Positions 34,260-34,848 of a stretch of 34,848 nt of DNA are shown here, in pieces. The stretch covers positions 1-34,848 of the forward strand of contig VGRU01000009.1 in NCBI GenBank assembly GCA_016875255.1, given 5' to 3'. Below the pieces are notes generated by a model. It was not told where the DNA came from. It did not search any database and saw nothing but the letters and a program-made list of their open reading frames with translations. Position numbers and translations under genes: made by a program. This DNA is from Deltaproteobacteria bacterium (lineage in GTDB: Bacteria; Desulfobacterota; BSN033; UBA1163). Every line of letters starts with the position of its first letter. Position 1 is the stretch's first letter.

Positions 34260-34324
34260 AAATTAATTATAATTATAAGGTTTTGGTTAAAGTTGAAATA
34301 GAATAGTTTGAGAAATTTTTCTCC

Positions 34325-34353
34325 TTGACAAAAAAGTGGATTTGGTTTATATA
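34325..34353 (+). promoter_or_regulatory. rRNA operon promoter
   Basis: A perfect -35 TTGACA (34325-34330), a 17-bp spacer and -10 TATATA (34348-34353) lie about 100 bp before 16S rRNA. Preceding sequence (34260-34324) is AT-rich, as in UP elements. Confidence 0.7.
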
Positions 34354-34371
34354 GTAAAATGGTGTTGAGTC

Positions 34372-34383
34372 GTTCTTTGAAAA
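34372..34383 (+). promoter_or_regulatory. boxA-like antitermination site in the rrn leader
   Basis: GTTCTTTGAAAA resembles the rRNA boxA that recruits NusB-S10 for antitermination and lies in the leader between promoter and 16S. Confidence 0.55.
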
Positions 34384-34450
34384 GAGAATAGGGGTTATTG
34401 ATTCTGGGTTCTTGTTATTTCTTTTGAAACGGATCAAATTTTTTTGGTAT

Positions 34451-34848
<398 letters not shown>

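Overview
The window looks like a chromosomal segment of an anaerobic Desulfobacterota (deltaproteobacteria-like) organism, probably a syntroph, fermenter or sulfate reducer. The reasons are several heterodisulfide-reductase (Hdr) homologues, a split class I fumarase, a stand-alone transcarboxylase-type carboxyltransferase, the order prfB-zapB-zapA-(6S-like RNA)-rny-ymdB-tyrS, and the style of the 16S rRNA 5' part at the right edge. Finer taxonomy is not possible by eye. Nearly every intergenic gap holds a short self-complementary repeat.

Layout. (1) 1-1831, minus strand: the N-terminus of a DUF4338/DruA-like protein, then three small genes in integron-cassette style (lipoprotein, PIN-domain protein, beta-flower-like exported protein) with two recognisable attC sites and two partial core sites; no integrase is in the window. 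(2) 1999-9945, plus strand: MmgE/PrpD, DUF1847, a carboxyltransferase (pyruvate carboxylase B / transcarboxylase 5S type), a LacI-family regulator with a perfect 16-bp candidate operator, malate dehydrogenase and both fumarase subunits. (3) 10058-24560, plus strand: an Hdr region in the order hdrC-hdrB-short hdrA-full hdrA, then hdrC-hdrB-fused hdrA (1010 aa), mvhD, an FrhB/FdhB-like protein, a TfrB/SdhB-like iron-sulfur protein and a TfrA/SdhA-like flavoprotein. (4) 24699-25434, minus strand: a toxin-antitoxin pair whose toxin gene is broken by one stop codon. (5) 25834-27993: sucCD. (6) 28100-34259: housekeeping genes prfB (programmed frameshift), zapB-like, zapA, candidate 6S RNA, rny, ymdB-family, tyrS. 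(7) 34325 to the end: rrn promoter, boxA-like site and partial 16S rRNA.

How the genes fit. The carboxyltransferase, Mdh, fumarase, the TfrAB-like pair and SucCD together cover pyruvate/oxaloacetate - malate - fumarate - succinate - succinyl-CoA, the C4 part of the methylmalonyl-CoA pathway. No membrane-anchored succinate dehydrogenase is present; the fumarate/succinate step is instead represented by a soluble TfrAB-like pair at the end of an Hdr/MvhD/FrhB gene run. My main hypothesis is a soluble flavin-based bifurcating (or, in reverse, confurcating) fumarate reductase/succinate dehydrogenase. This is inferred from gene content and order; nothing in the sequence proves the complex or its direction.
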